Below, in pieces: positions 1-8,753 of a stretch of 64,000 nucleotides of DNA; within the stretch, counting starts at the first letter, position 1, and the number at the start of each line of letters is the position of its first letter. Where the stretch lies: positions 930,001-994,000 of the forward strand of contig NZ_JAKWJS010000001.1 of the NCBI RefSeq assembly GCF_022761115.1, written 5' to 3'. The translations under genes and the position numbers were made by a program. Source of the DNA: Dyella sp. RRB7. GTDB taxonomy: Bacteria; Pseudomonadota; Gammaproteobacteria; Xanthomonadales; Rhodanobacteraceae. The notes under the pieces were generated by a model. The model was given only the letters and a program-made list of their open reading frames with translations. It made no database searches and was not told the origin of the DNA.

Positions 1-1888
1 CGAGCACGATCGCGGCGAAGCGATGTTCCTCGAACGCTTCGACGGCGTTGCGCTCGTCGTTCCAGCGCAGCACGCGCTCACGCCGGAACTGGGCGGGATA
101 ATCATGTTCCAGCACACGCGGATCGAGTGGCGCGGCGGCAAGGATCAGGCTGTCGCGGGCTTCGAAGCGCAGATCGAGCGCGACCAGCCAGGGCTCGCCG
201 TGCAAGGCCGTGTTCTCGTGCAAGCGCGCGCCACGGCCGTTGGCGAGCGTGTAGCGCAGCGGATTATGGTCGTCGCGACGTGCCACGCGATCGGGAAACG
301 CATGCAGCAGCAGATCGCCCACGGCGTGGCTGTCGGGCACGCCACTGGCGGCGCTGCGTACATCGAGGCGGCGGCGCCAGCCCTTGCTGGCCTGCTCGAT
401 GGCCGCCAAGGCGCCCGTATCGGCACCGCCACGCGCACCCGCGGTGCGGCGATCGCGCCATGCATGCAAGGCATGGACGCGCGCACGGAAGTCATCGCTG
501 CGCGCCTGTTCGCCGCGCAATGGCGAGCGTGCCTCCATCAGCGCCAGCAGGTCGGCCACCAGGGCGCGCCACTCCGGCGCCGCACGCAGCGCGGCGGCGC
601 CGAGGCGTGGCGTGGCGCCGAGTTCGAGCATGTCGCGACCAAGCGCGGTGATGCGCCCATCGGCACCCAGTGCACCGAGTTGCGCCAGCAGTTCGCGCGC
701 TTGCGCCAGCGCGCCGGACGGCGGGGCATCCAGCCATGGCAGGTCATGGCCGCTGTGCGCGGTGATGCCCCACGCCGCCAGTTCCAGCGCGAGGCCGGAC
801 AGTTCGGCCTGCGCGATTTCCGCAGTGCGCGAGGCGTCGAGCCGCTTGCTTTGCGGCCACAGCCGATAAGCGGTGCCTTCGGCGACGCGACCGGCGCGGC
901 CGGCGCGCTGGTCGGCCGAGGCCTGGGAAATGTTGACCGTTTCCAGCCGGGTGAAGCCGGAGTTGGGATCGAAGCGCGGCTCGCGCGCCAGGCCGCTGTC
1001 GACCACGGCGCGGATGCCCGGCAGGGTCACGCTCGATTCGGCCACGTTGGTGGCCAGTACGATGCGACGCATGCCGGGTTCGGCGGGACTCAACGCGGCT
1101 TGCTGTTCGGCCAGCGACAGTTCGCCATGCAACGCCACGACCTCGACGTCTCCCCTCGCCAGCTGGGAGAAGCTTTCTTCCAGCACCGCCTGCACCCGCG
1201 CAATCTCGCGGCGCCCCGGCAGGAACGCCAGCACATCGCCCTCATTTTCCTGCAGCGCCTGGCGGGCGATGCGTGCGAGGTGATGCTCCACGCTCTCCTG
1301 CACGCGAGCCGGCGGATACTCCACGCGCACCGGAAAACTGCGCCCCGGGCTGCTGATGCGCGGCGCGTCCAGCCATTGCGCGATGCGCTCGCCGTCGAGC
1401 GTGGCCGACATCACCAACAGGCGAAGCTCCGGCCGCAAAGTGCCCTGCACGTCCAGCGCCAACGCGGCGCCGAGATCACCGGCGAGATGCCGCTCGTGGA
1501 ATTCGTCGAACAGGATGACGCCGATGCCGCTGAGCTCGGGGTCGTCCTGGATCAGCCGCGTAAGGATGCCCTCGGTCACCACTTCGATGCGCGTGGCGGC
1601 GCCCACCTTCGACTCGAAGCGGATGCGGTAGCCGACGGTCTGCCCCACCTCCTCGCCCAGCTGCCGGGCCATGAACTGCGCGGCGGCGCGGGCGGCGATG
1701 CGGCGTGGTTCCAGCATCAGCACCTTGCCGCCGCCGAGCCATGGCTGGCCGAGCAAGGCCAGCGGCACCTGGGTGGTTTTGCCGGCGCCGGGCGGCGCTT
1801 CCAGCACCAGGCGCGGGCGGACTGCCAGCGAGGCGCAGATCTCGGGCAGCAGGGGCGTGATGGGGAAGGACAGCGGGGTACTCATCAT
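1..1888 (-). CDS. hrpB: ATP-dependent RNA helicase HrpB, 3' end off the left edge
   Basis: DEAH-box helicase of the HrpB family; the family's cellular RNA target is poorly defined, unlike its relative HrpA. About 629 residues are present of a usual 800 or more; the frame is still open at base 1. Visible motifs are Walker A EAPPGAGKTT near residues 30-40, the Walker B/DExH box FDEFHER near residue 130, SAT (LVMSATLDG) near residue 160, and the helicase C-terminal motif with QRAGRAGR. Two adjacent ATG codons (1888 and 1885) can start it; 1888 is the outer one. It is separated from the secretion operon only by a short gap with a hairpin, and reads in the same direction. Family assignment is secure; the exact start is not. 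Confidence 0.93.
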   Translation of the reverse strand, partial: MMSTPLSFPITPLLPEICASLAVRPRLVLEAPPGAGKTTQVPLALLGQPWLGGGKVLMLEPRRIAARAAAQFMARQLGEEVGQTVGYRIRFESKVGAATRIEVVTEGILTRLIQDDPELSGIGVILFDEFHERHLAGDLGAALALDVQGTLRPELRLLVMSATLDGERIAQWLDAPRISSPGRSFPVRVEYPPARVQESVEHHLARIARQALQENEGDVLAFLPGRREIARVQAVLEESFSQLARGDVEVVALHGELSLAEQQAALSPAEPGMRRIVLATNVAESSVTLPGIRAVVDSGLAREPRFDPNSGFTRLETVNISQASADQRAGRAGRVAEGTAYRLWPQSKRLDASRTAEIAQAELSGLALELAAWGITAHSGHDLPWLDAPPSGALAQARELLAQLGALGADGRITALGRDMLELGATPRLGAAALRAAPEWRALVADLLALMEARSPLRGEQARSDDFRARVHALHAWRDRRTAGARGGADTGALAAIEQASKGWRRRLDVRSAASGVPDSHAVGDLLLHAFPDRVARRDDHNPLRYTLANGRGARLHENTALHGEPWLVALDLRFEARDSLILAAAPLDPRVLEHDYPAQFRRERVLRWNDERNAVEAFEEHRFAAIVL

Positions 1889-1931
1889 GCAGATGATAGC
1901 CGCGGCGTGCGTGCACCCTGTAGGCACCATA

Positions 1932-1955
1932 TCCCTCTCCCCGGAGGGAGAGGGA
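1932..1955 (-). terminator. Hairpin between gspD and hrpB
   Basis: Perfect inverted repeat: arms TCCCTCTCC (1932-1940) and GGAGAGGGA (1947-1955) with a 6-base loop. It lies just after the gspD stop and before hrpB. It has no clear U-run on the minus strand, so it may be a weak terminator, an mRNA-stabilising hairpin, or a relative of the GC-rich palindromes seen elsewhere in the window. Confidence 0.5.
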
Positions 1956-1963
1956 GCAAGGCA

Positions 1964-4333
1964 TCAGGGATGCGCGGGCGTGGTCGTGGCCCCGCTGCTT
2001 GCGCGCAGCGGCGCCAGCGATTCGAACTTGCGCTGGTATTCGTCGGTGACCTGCTTGGCCTCCTCGCTGCTGGTGATCACGCGCGGGGTGATCAGCACGA
2101 TCAGCTCGGTACGGCTGCGGCTGTGATCCATCGTGCCAAACAGGCGACCCAAGATCGGTATGCGATTGAGCCCGGGAATGCCGGTATCGTTGTTCTGTTC
2201 GTTCTGCTGGATCAGGCCACCCAGCAACACGGTCTGGCCGCTTTGCACCGCGATCTGCGTACCCACCGCGCGTTGCTGGATGGTGTAGTTGCCCTGCGAG
2301 TTGGGGTTGCCCGATGTGTTGCTTACCTGCTGCTGCACGTTGAGGTAGACCAGTCCACCGGGATTCACGCGCGGCTGCACATCGAGAATCACGCCGGTCG
2401 GCAGGTAGGTCACGCTGCTCGCCGTCCCCGCCGTGGTGGTCGTCCCCAGGCCGGTAACGATCGAGGTCTGGTTGACCGGTATCTGGTCGCCCACCTGGAT
2501 ATGCGCCACCTGGTTGTTGAGCACCACCAGCGACGGTGCCGACAAGGTCTTGGTATTGCCGTTGGTTTCCAGTGCGCGGATGGCCACCTGGAACTTGCCG
2601 TTGCTGCTCAGGAACGAATAGAAGAACGGCTCGCCGCCATATTGGTTACCGCCCGAACCGAGAGCGATCTGGCGGTGCGCGCCGGGGTAGATGCTGGTGG
2701 CGATGCCATTGGCGTTCGGCGTGCTGTTGGCCAAGCCTTGCAAGTACCACTGCACACCAAACTGCAGATCGCCAGTGAGATCCACTTCCAGGATGCGCAT
2801 CTCGATCTGCACCTGCAGCGGCACATTGTCGAGCTGCTTGATGGCCTGCTGGATCTCCTGCCATTGCGACGGACGCGCACGCACCATCAACTGATTGTTG
2901 GAATCGACCGAACTGATGCGGATGCTGCCGTCCTGGGAGCTGTACTGCTGCCCCGCACCGCTGTTGCTGCCGCCCGCGTTGCCGGTGCCGAAGGCGGAGC
3001 CGCTGGTGGATGCGCCACCAGTGCCGCCAAACGCGCCGCCCGTACCGCTCTGGCTGGTGCCGGTGCTGGTGTTGAGGCCACCGGCACTGCCGAAACCGCC
3101 GCCGGTGCCGGTGATGCTGCCATTGAGGCCGCCCGTCGTGCTGCTGCCGAAGCTGCCGGCGGTGCTGCCCATGCCGCTGGCCGAACCATTGGCGTTGTCG
3201 CTGGCTCCCAGCGTGCCGGAGGTGAGGCCGGGGCCGACCTTGCCGCCATTGTTGCCGTTGGCGCCATTGGCGTAGATCTGCGCCAGGTACTGGGCCAGGT
3301 CGGAGGCCTTGATGTTGCGCACGTCGTAGACGAACAGCTCCGGCTCGTTGCCGCCGCCGCGATCGATCTTGGTGATCCAGTCGCCCACTTCCTGCAGGTA
3401 GTTCGGCTGCGTGCTGATCACCACCAGCGCATTGGTGCGCTCGATGGGGATGAAACGCAGCATGCCCGCCAGCGGCGTGTCGCCCTTGGCGCCGAACATC
3501 TGGTCGAGCTGCGGCATCAACTCGCTGACGTTGGCGTGTTGCATGCTGAACACACCCACCGACATGCCGCGCAGCCAGTCCACGTCGAAGGTGTGTACGG
3601 TGCGCTGATAGTTGTCCAGTTCCGACGGCGTACCGGACAGCACGATGAGGTTGCGCGAAGGATCCACCAGCAGCACCGAATCGGCGCGCGCGAACGGCTT
3701 GATCAGCTTCTGCATCTCGTTGGCCGAGATGTAGCGCAGCGGAAACAGCCGCGCCTGCAGGCCCGCCTGCGGCGCCACCGCGTTGAGGCTGGGCACCAGG
3801 TTGCCGGCCACCGCATCCTTGGCCGGCATCACCACGTAGCGGCCATCGTGCTGCACCAGCGCGTTGTTGGTCCACGACAGCAGCGTTTCGAGAATCGGAA
3901 TCGCCTGGCTGCTGTCCACCGGTTCGGAGGTGGAGAACGACACGTTGCCCTGCACGCCCGGCACGATGGTGTAGTTCTGCTTGAGCAGGTCGCCAAGGAT
4001 CGCCTTGACCACCGCCTGCACCGGCTGGTTTTCGAAATTGAAGGTGACGGCACCATCGCCCGCGGCCGCGTTGCGCGGTTGCGCCAGCCCGGTGGCATGC
4101 ACGAACTGGCCGCTGCCGGTGCTCAACTCGGGATGCACGGCGGTGTTCTGGTCCGCGCTGTTGCCGGTATTGAGCGGCAACGGCGCCGGCACCGGTTTTT
4201 CGGTACCGGCCATGGCTTCGCGCTGCAGTGCGCCGTCATCGTGCGGTGTGGGCAACGTCTGGCATCCCGCCAGCCACAGAGCCAGGGTAAGCGTGCCGAT
4301 GCGGTGGACCCGCGAGGTGCGCTGGGTGGACAT
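1964..4333 (-). CDS. gspD: Type II secretion outer-membrane secretin GspD/XpsD
   Basis: Forms the outer-membrane channel of the T2SS. 789 residues. The N-terminus is a lipoprotein signal with lipobox LAGC (Cys24), as in XpsD-type secretins that reach the outer membrane as lipoproteins. The N0 domain begins near residue 93 (FNFENQPVQAVVKAIL), followed by N1/N2/N3. A Gly/Ser/Thr/Asn-rich insert of roughly 110-120 residues (about 355-475) splits the N3 region. The secretin core follows: VPLQVQIEMRILEVD near 505, LVVLNNQVAHIQVGDQIPV, then IPGLNRIPILGRLFG near the end. It is the last gene of the operon, starting 3 nt after the gspN stop. Low-complexity inserts in N3 occur in other secretins, but this one is long. 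Confidence 0.97.
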   Translation of the reverse strand: MSTQRTSRVHRIGTLTLALWLAGCQTLPTPHDDGALQREAMAGTEKPVPAPLPLNTGNSADQNTAVHPELSTGSGQFVHATGLAQPRNAAAGDGAVTFNFENQPVQAVVKAILGDLLKQNYTIVPGVQGNVSFSTSEPVDSSQAIPILETLLSWTNNALVQHDGRYVVMPAKDAVAGNLVPSLNAVAPQAGLQARLFPLRYISANEMQKLIKPFARADSVLLVDPSRNLIVLSGTPSELDNYQRTVHTFDVDWLRGMSVGVFSMQHANVSELMPQLDQMFGAKGDTPLAGMLRFIPIERTNALVVISTQPNYLQEVGDWITKIDRGGGNEPELFVYDVRNIKASDLAQYLAQIYANGANGNNGGKVGPGLTSGTLGASDNANGSASGMGSTAGSFGSSTTGGLNGSITGTGGGFGSAGGLNTSTGTSQSGTGGAFGGTGGASTSGSAFGTGNAGGSNSGAGQQYSSQDGSIRISSVDSNNQLMVRARPSQWQEIQQAIKQLDNVPLQVQIEMRILEVDLTGDLQFGVQWYLQGLANSTPNANGIATSIYPGAHRQIALGSGGNQYGGEPFFYSFLSSNGKFQVAIRALETNGNTKTLSAPSLVVLNNQVAHIQVGDQIPVNQTSIVTGLGTTTTAGTASSVTYLPTGVILDVQPRVNPGGLVYLNVQQQVSNTSGNPNSQGNYTIQQRAVGTQIAVQSGQTVLLGGLIQQNEQNNDTGIPGLNRIPILGRLFGTMDHSRSRTELIVLITPRVITSSEEAKQVTDEYQRKFESLAPLRASSGATTTPAHP

Positions 4334-4336
4334 AAA

Positions 4337-5044
4337 TCAGTGTGCTCCTTCGGAGGGCGCGGCCGATTGCTGGGCGCGACGCTTCTGGATGGCTTCTTTC
4401 AATTGGCGGATACGATCGGACTGCGGCTCGACGGCGCCCGTGGCTGGCGCGGGCAGTGCCGTGGTGTTGGTGACCTGCATGGCGCCCGGCGGCAAGGCGG
4501 CGGGTACCGGCGTAGGCACCGGCGTGGATACCTGCGCGGTGCCGTTGGTTGCCGCCTTGGGCATGTCGATGGGCGCGCCGGCGGGCAGCTCCAGCTGGGT
4601 GCGGCCACCGGCGGACTCGAACACCGCCGCCCGCGGCTTGAGTTCGGCCAGCCGCCAGCTGCCATCGGGCAAGGCGTCGCCCTCGCGCACGCGCACTTCG
4701 CGATCGCCGCCCTTGTCGTGCAGCAACGCCATGTGCAGCGCGGGCGTGAGGATGATGCCGGTGAGCTGCATGTCGCCAAGGCTGGCGCCACCGCTGGCGG
4801 CACGCAGGCTCGGCTTGCGATCGGGGTTGAACAGCGGTTGCTGCCACACCGCCGCGAACTGCGCCAGCGGCACCGGCTGAGGCATGCCCTGGGCGTGCGC
4901 TTCGGGCAGCGGCGGCACCGGGCGCGGTGCGCCCCATTGCACGCCGCGCCCCACGCCGGCGAACAGCAGCAACAGCACCAGGCCGGCCACGGCGGCCACG
5001 CCACCGAGCACCGGTGTCAGGCGTCGCTGCGCGGCGGCGTTCAT
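4337..5044 (-). CDS. gspN: T2SS inner-membrane protein N (XpsN/GspC-like)
   Basis: 235 residues: one transmembrane helix near residues 12-32, a Pro-rich linker, then a small periplasmic domain like the GspC homology region (LAQFAAVWQQPLFNPDRKPS; GDMQLTGIILTP; VREGDALPDGSWRLAEL). The C-terminal tail is Pro/Ala-rich and ends in a Lys/Arg-rich helix. In Xanthomonas the xps cluster has XpsN at this position and no separate GspC; XpsN joins the XpsL/XpsM complex and contacts the secretin. There is no gspC elsewhere in this operon, so the same role is inferred. Its start overlaps the gspM stop as ATGA. The symbol follows the family convention; the protein is not the GspN of Klebsiella. Confidence 0.85.
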   Translation of the reverse strand: MNAAAQRRLTPVLGGVAAVAGLVLLLLFAGVGRGVQWGAPRPVPPLPEAHAQGMPQPVPLAQFAAVWQQPLFNPDRKPSLRAASGGASLGDMQLTGIILTPALHMALLHDKGGDREVRVREGDALPDGSWRLAELKPRAAVFESAGGRTQLELPAGAPIDMPKAATNGTAQVSTPVPTPVPAALPPGAMQVTNTTALPAPATGAVEPQSDRIRQLKEAIQKRRAQQSAAPSEGAH

Positions 5045-5661
5045 GGCGCACCTCCCTGTGCGTCGCCACGCGGCTGGTGCACATAACCGGACAAGGTGAG
5101 CTGCACTTCCAGTGGCGCGGCGACCTGCTGCAGCGCCGCCACCGGGTTGCGATAAATGCTCAGGTCGTCCACGAACAGATACGGCACGCCCTGTTCCAGA
5201 TCGTGCAGGGTCTCGGCCAGCGGCTGCACATCGCAGCGCAGGCTGATGCTCACGGCCACCTTGCGGTAAGGCTCATCGGGCGCAGCGGGCGGGTTGGTCA
5301 CCGGCATCTTCTGCGTCACATCGCAGGCGCCGCCCTGGGGATGCGCCGCCACGGTATCGACCACGCGCTGCATCAGGCCGGCGGCGGCGGCATTGGGATC
5401 GTCCTCGGGCAGGAACGCATGGCTGGCCGCCTGCCCCGCACCCATCGCAGCGATGCGCTGCTGCAGCTGCGGTTTTTCCGCGATGGCGGCGGCGAAGCGC
5501 GCGTGTGTGTCGCGCAGGTCATCCATCTCGGCGCGGATGGCCTGCAGCGGCGCCACGAACCACCAGTGCAGCAGCACGAAATAACCGATCACGATGACCA
5601 CCAGCAGCAACAGGATGGCGGCGATGCGGCTCTCGCGCGGCTTGAGGGCAGCCAGCTTCAT
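5041..5661 (-). CDS. gspM: T2SS inner-membrane platform protein GspM
   Basis: 206 residues from the ATG at 5661, chosen because it overlaps the gspL stop as ATGA and places a transmembrane helix (IAAILLLLVVIVIGYFVLLHWW) right after a short basic cytoplasmic tail. Upstream in-frame sequence would only be gspL in another frame. The rest is a periplasmic ferredoxin-like GspM domain with a coiled segment (LQAIRAEMDDLRDTHARFAAAI). GspM partners GspL in the assembly platform that couples the ATPase to pseudopilus growth. Confidence 0.93.
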   Translation of the reverse strand: MKLAALKPRESRIAAILLLLVVIVIGYFVLLHWWFVAPLQAIRAEMDDLRDTHARFAAAIAEKPQLQQRIAAMGAGQAASHAFLPEDDPNAAAAGLMQRVVDTVAAHPQGGACDVTQKMPVTNPPAAPDEPYRKVAVSISLRCDVQPLAETLHDLEQGVPYLFVDDLSIYRNPVAALQQVAAPLEVQLTLSGYVHQPRGDAQGGAP

Positions 5662-6824
5662 GGCGTGCCTCCGTTGCCGGCCGGCGGCGGTGCCTTGGGC
5701 TTGCTCTCGGCGGGCTTGCGCAGCTGGGCGACCATGTAGAAACGTTCCTTGCCGGTCGATGGATCGGCCTGGATGGTGCCCTGGAAGTTGGCGTCGGTGA
5801 TGACCGGCGAACCCTTCAAGGCATCGACCAGGCGTGCCGCCTGTGGGCTCTGTCCCTGGAAACCCACCTGGCCGCTGTTGTCGATGCTCAGGCGCTCCAG
5901 CCACGCGCTGGTGGGCAGGCGCTGGCTGATGTCCTGCAGCACGGCCAGCGCGGATACCGTGCGCGCCTTGCGCTCCGCCAGGAAACCGGCGGCACCGGCG
6001 TTGTCCTGCAACTGCTGGCGCAGGCCCGATACCTGCTGCGCTTCGGTGCGCATGCCCTCCACCTCGCTGCGCATCTGTTCCAGCGCGCTTTCGCGGTTGT
6101 GCAGGAACTGCAGCAGCGCCAGCACGATCAGCACGATGGCCACCGCGCCCAATATCAGGTTGAGACGCTGGCGCGGATGCGGGCGGCGCGGCGCCAGTTC
6201 GGCCGGCAGCAGGTTGGCACCCACGCGATCGGCACCGGCGGCCACGTCCACCGCATCCACCTGCAGGCCGGACGCGGCCAGCCTGGCCAGCAATGGATCG
6301 AGCGTGGCGCGCGGCACCACCACCAGCTCCGCGGCGAAACGGCCCGCCGGGGCCGGCGCACGCAATTCACGCACGTCGTAGCGCACCTGCTCGACGCGGA
6401 AGGGTGTCTGCCGATCCATCTCGAAGGCACCGATCTGCTGCAGGTTGTCGCGTGCCGCCAGCGGCAGGCTCAGGCGCGGGCGCAGCACATCGGCCGGATC
6501 GAGACACAACGCCACGCGCAGATCCTCGCTGTCGACGCCGCGCAGCGCATCGGTCAGCGCCACCTGCTGCGCCGTCGGATCGAGCTGGCTGCTCCAGCGC
6601 GCCAGCACTTCGGCGTGGCCCGCGCGGCGTACCTGCCAGTCGTCGCCGGAACGCTCCAGCAGATGCCAGGCCAGGCCACCGGCAAACATCGTGCGCCAGC
6701 GCGTCGGCAGCAGCGCGGCCAGTTCGCCACCCCACCACGCCAGGAAGCGCGGCAACGGCGAACCGCGCCAGGCACGGCGTGCACGATCGAGCTGCGGCCG
6801 CAGCGGCTGCGTTGCGGAACTCAT
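5658..6824 (-). CDS. gspL: T2SS inner-membrane platform protein GspL
   Basis: 388 residues. A cytoplasmic actin-like half (about 1-225) contains the region that binds the GspE N-domain in relatives. One transmembrane helix (LNLILGAVAIVLIVLALLQFL) lies near 230-250, followed by a coiled coil (RESALEQMRSEVEGMRTEAQQV) and a periplasmic ferredoxin-like domain ending in a Pro/Lys tail. It recruits the secretion ATPase to the membrane. It overlaps gspK (6821) and gspM (5661) by 4 nt each, so the three are probably translationally coupled. Confidence 0.95.
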   Translation of the reverse strand: MSSATQPLRPQLDRARRAWRGSPLPRFLAWWGGELAALLPTRWRTMFAGGLAWHLLERSGDDWQVRRAGHAEVLARWSSQLDPTAQQVALTDALRGVDSEDLRVALCLDPADVLRPRLSLPLAARDNLQQIGAFEMDRQTPFRVEQVRYDVRELRAPAPAGRFAAELVVVPRATLDPLLARLAASGLQVDAVDVAAGADRVGANLLPAELAPRRPHPRQRLNLILGAVAIVLIVLALLQFLHNRESALEQMRSEVEGMRTEAQQVSGLRQQLQDNAGAAGFLAERKARTVSALAVLQDISQRLPTSAWLERLSIDNSGQVGFQGQSPQAARLVDALKGSPVITDANFQGTIQADPSTGKERFYMVAQLRKPAESKPKAPPPAGNGGTP

Positions 6825-7684
6825 TCCCCGTCACCCTCCTGCCAACGCAATACGGCAAACGGCGGTGCGCCGGGACGGAGTCCCTGCAGGCGCACCGTCG
6901 CGCGCAGGATCGCGCGCGTGCCGTCGGCCAGCGTAGCCTCCGAACGAATACTATGCGTTACTCCCTGGGGCACGGCTAGGCCCGGCTGCGGCTGACCGGC
7001 CTGCCGCGCGGCGACCACCGCCTGCGCCTGTTGCGGCGTCATGCCGGGAACCGCGGCCAGCGCCAACGGCGGCGCGGTGGCGGGGTTGGGGCTTTGCCGA
7101 CCCGACCACAGCGTGACTTGCGACGCCACCGCGCGATACACCGCCGGGTCCATGCCCAGCACCATCTGCAACTCTTCGACCGACGCAAACGGGCCATGCC
7201 TGGGACCGTAGTCGAGCCCGGCCTGCGCATACGCCGCATTGGGCACGGTGCCGGGGGGCGCGATGGCGAAATTGCGCCAGTCCACTACGTTCTTCGCCAG
7301 ATCCTGCGCCTTGGCGTCGGGCATGCCGGCGGCACGGAAAAGATTCTGCAACACATCCGGCGAGGCCGCGTTGAGATCCACCTTGCCGCTTTCGTCGATG
7401 ATGCTCACGTTGACCTTGGCGCCATCGAAAGCGAACGGATACACCCGCCCATCGGGCAGCCAGCGTTGCGGCGGCTGCGGATCCTGCAGGCCGTAGATCG
7501 CCCGCATCACCCCGGCCTCGGCCGCGTAATGCGCCTGCGTCTGGGCAAACTGGTAACGCGCCTGCAGGCCTTCGGTGCGCGCCAGCATGGCGTAGCCACC
7601 CAGCAGAATCGCCAGCAACGTGCAGGCCCACAGCACCACCAGCAAGGCGACGCCACGTTGGCCATGGGGGCGGAACCGGCTCAT
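6821..7684 (-). CDS. gspK: T2SS minor pseudopilin GspK
   Basis: 287 residues from the ATG at 7684, which overlaps the gspJ stop. Type IV prepilin leader with cleavage after Gly in GQRG|VALLVVLWACTLLAILLGG. The usual Glu at mature position 5 is absent, as is typical of GspK, which sits at the pseudopilus tip and does not need to dock onto a preceding subunit. The long body has the alpha-rich insertion region of the family (YAAEAGVMRAIYGL; SGKVDLNAASPDVLQNLFRAAG; SVEELQMVLGMDPAVYRAVASQVTLWSG). It forms the tip complex with GspI and GspJ. Confidence 0.95.
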   Translation of the reverse strand: MSRFRPHGQRGVALLVVLWACTLLAILLGGYAMLARTEGLQARYQFAQTQAHYAAEAGVMRAIYGLQDPQPPQRWLPDGRVYPFAFDGAKVNVSIIDESGKVDLNAASPDVLQNLFRAAGMPDAKAQDLAKNVVDWRNFAIAPPGTVPNAAYAQAGLDYGPRHGPFASVEELQMVLGMDPAVYRAVASQVTLWSGRQSPNPATAPPLALAAVPGMTPQQAQAVVAARQAGQPQPGLAVPQGVTHSIRSEATLADGTRAILRATVRLQGLRPGAPPFAVLRWQEGDGE

Positions 7685-8355
7685 GGCGTGTTCCTGCGCT
7701 GCAGGCCCTGCAGCAGGTCCGTCGCCTGGCCCTGCATGGCGGAGGGGTCCACCCGCAGCGGCGCATCCAGTTGCGGCCATGCGCTGTTGCCGTCGAGCGT
7801 CAGTGCGATGCGCACGATGCGCGGCATCACGCGGGTGGCATCCCACTTGTCGCTCCAGTCGCCGGGTTTCTCCTGCGTGTCCGGCGCGCGATAGCTGAAG
7901 CTGCCATCGCGAATGCCATCGACCAGCACCTCCGGGTCGCCCAAGGCGTGCGGTGCGCTGCCATCGGGCGGCATCAGCGCAAAGCTGGCCTCCAGCCGCG
8001 AGGTGCCCTTGCCGTTGGATACCAGCTTCAATTGCTGCAGCTGGGGTCCCAGCTTGCCCAGATAGCCGGGCAACGGCGCCACGAAGCGCATCTCGTGCGC
8101 ATCGCCGGTGAAATAGATCGGATCGCCCTTGTCGGTACGCGACATCGGCACCGCCCGGGCCTGCGCCAGTTCGGTGCGCAAGAATTGCTGCGCCGAACGC
8201 ACTTCGTCCATGCGTCCGATGGCGGCCTCGCCCGAACGCACCGCGTGGATAGCCGTGCGCACGCCCGAATAGACCCCCACCAGCAACAAGGCCAGCAGCG
8301 CGAGTGCGCCCAGCACTTCGAGCAGGGTAAAGCCATGGCTGCGCGAAGGCCTCAT
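7681..8355 (-). CDS. gspJ: T2SS minor pseudopilin GspJ
   Basis: 224 residues from the ATG at 8355, which overlaps the gspI stop as ATGA. Prepilin signal MRPSRSHG|FTLLEVLGALALLALLLVGVYSG with the conserved Phe+1 and Glu+5, a long N-terminal helix, and a beta-rich globular part. It is part of the GspI-J-K tip of the pseudopilus. Confidence 0.95.
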   Translation of the reverse strand: MRPSRSHGFTLLEVLGALALLALLLVGVYSGVRTAIHAVRSGEAAIGRMDEVRSAQQFLRTELAQARAVPMSRTDKGDPIYFTGDAHEMRFVAPLPGYLGKLGPQLQQLKLVSNGKGTSRLEASFALMPPDGSAPHALGDPEVLVDGIRDGSFSYRAPDTQEKPGDWSDKWDATRVMPRIVRIALTLDGNSAWPQLDAPLRVDPSAMQGQATDLLQGLQRRNTP

Positions 8356-8753
8356 GAACCCTGCGCCCCTGGCGTCCTCAGCATGCGCAGTGTGCTGAAG
8401 TGCGCGGAATGCTCGCGCAGGCGACTGCCCCAGAACACATCCAGATCCAGCTTCACCATTTGGATGGGCGCATTCGCGTCGGCTTGACCCGGACTCCACG
8501 GCGTCACCACCAGGTGCCAGCGGTAGCGATCGTCGAAGCGCCCCTCGCTGCTGCCGGAATGCAGTGGCGTGGTGATATCCACCGTATCGAGCAGGCTGCG
8601 CGCCCACAGCGCCGCCTGGCTGTGATCGTCGGCATTGCGGGTAAGTGCGATCGAGCCACCGGCCACTTTCATCAGCGCGGCAAAGGCAATGGCCAGCAGC
8701 AGCATCGCCGCAATGACTTCCAGCAAGCTGAAACCGCGCTGCCGTGAGGTCAT
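8352..8753 (-). CDS. gspI: T2SS minor pseudopilin GspI
   Basis: 133 residues with a short leader, MTSRQRG|FSLLEVIAAMLLLAIAFAALM, including Phe+1 and Glu+5. It overlaps gspH by 4 nt and gspJ by 4 nt. In the family GspI nucleates the tip complex with GspJ and GspK. Length is normal for the family. Confidence 0.95.
   Translation of the reverse strand: MTSRQRGFSLLEVIAAMLLLAIAFAALMKVAGGSIALTRNADDHSQAALWARSLLDTVDITTPLHSGSSEGRFDDRYRWHLVVTPWSPGQADANAPIQMVKLDLDVFWGSRLREHSAHFSTLRMLRTPGAQGS

Noticed and set aside
23..5086. A plus-strand open frame of 1687 codons
   Set aside because: It is the antisense of hrpB, gspD and gspN, whose products have full domain motifs on the minus strand. Its translation is low-complexity and lacks family features. 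Long antisense frames are expected at this GC content.
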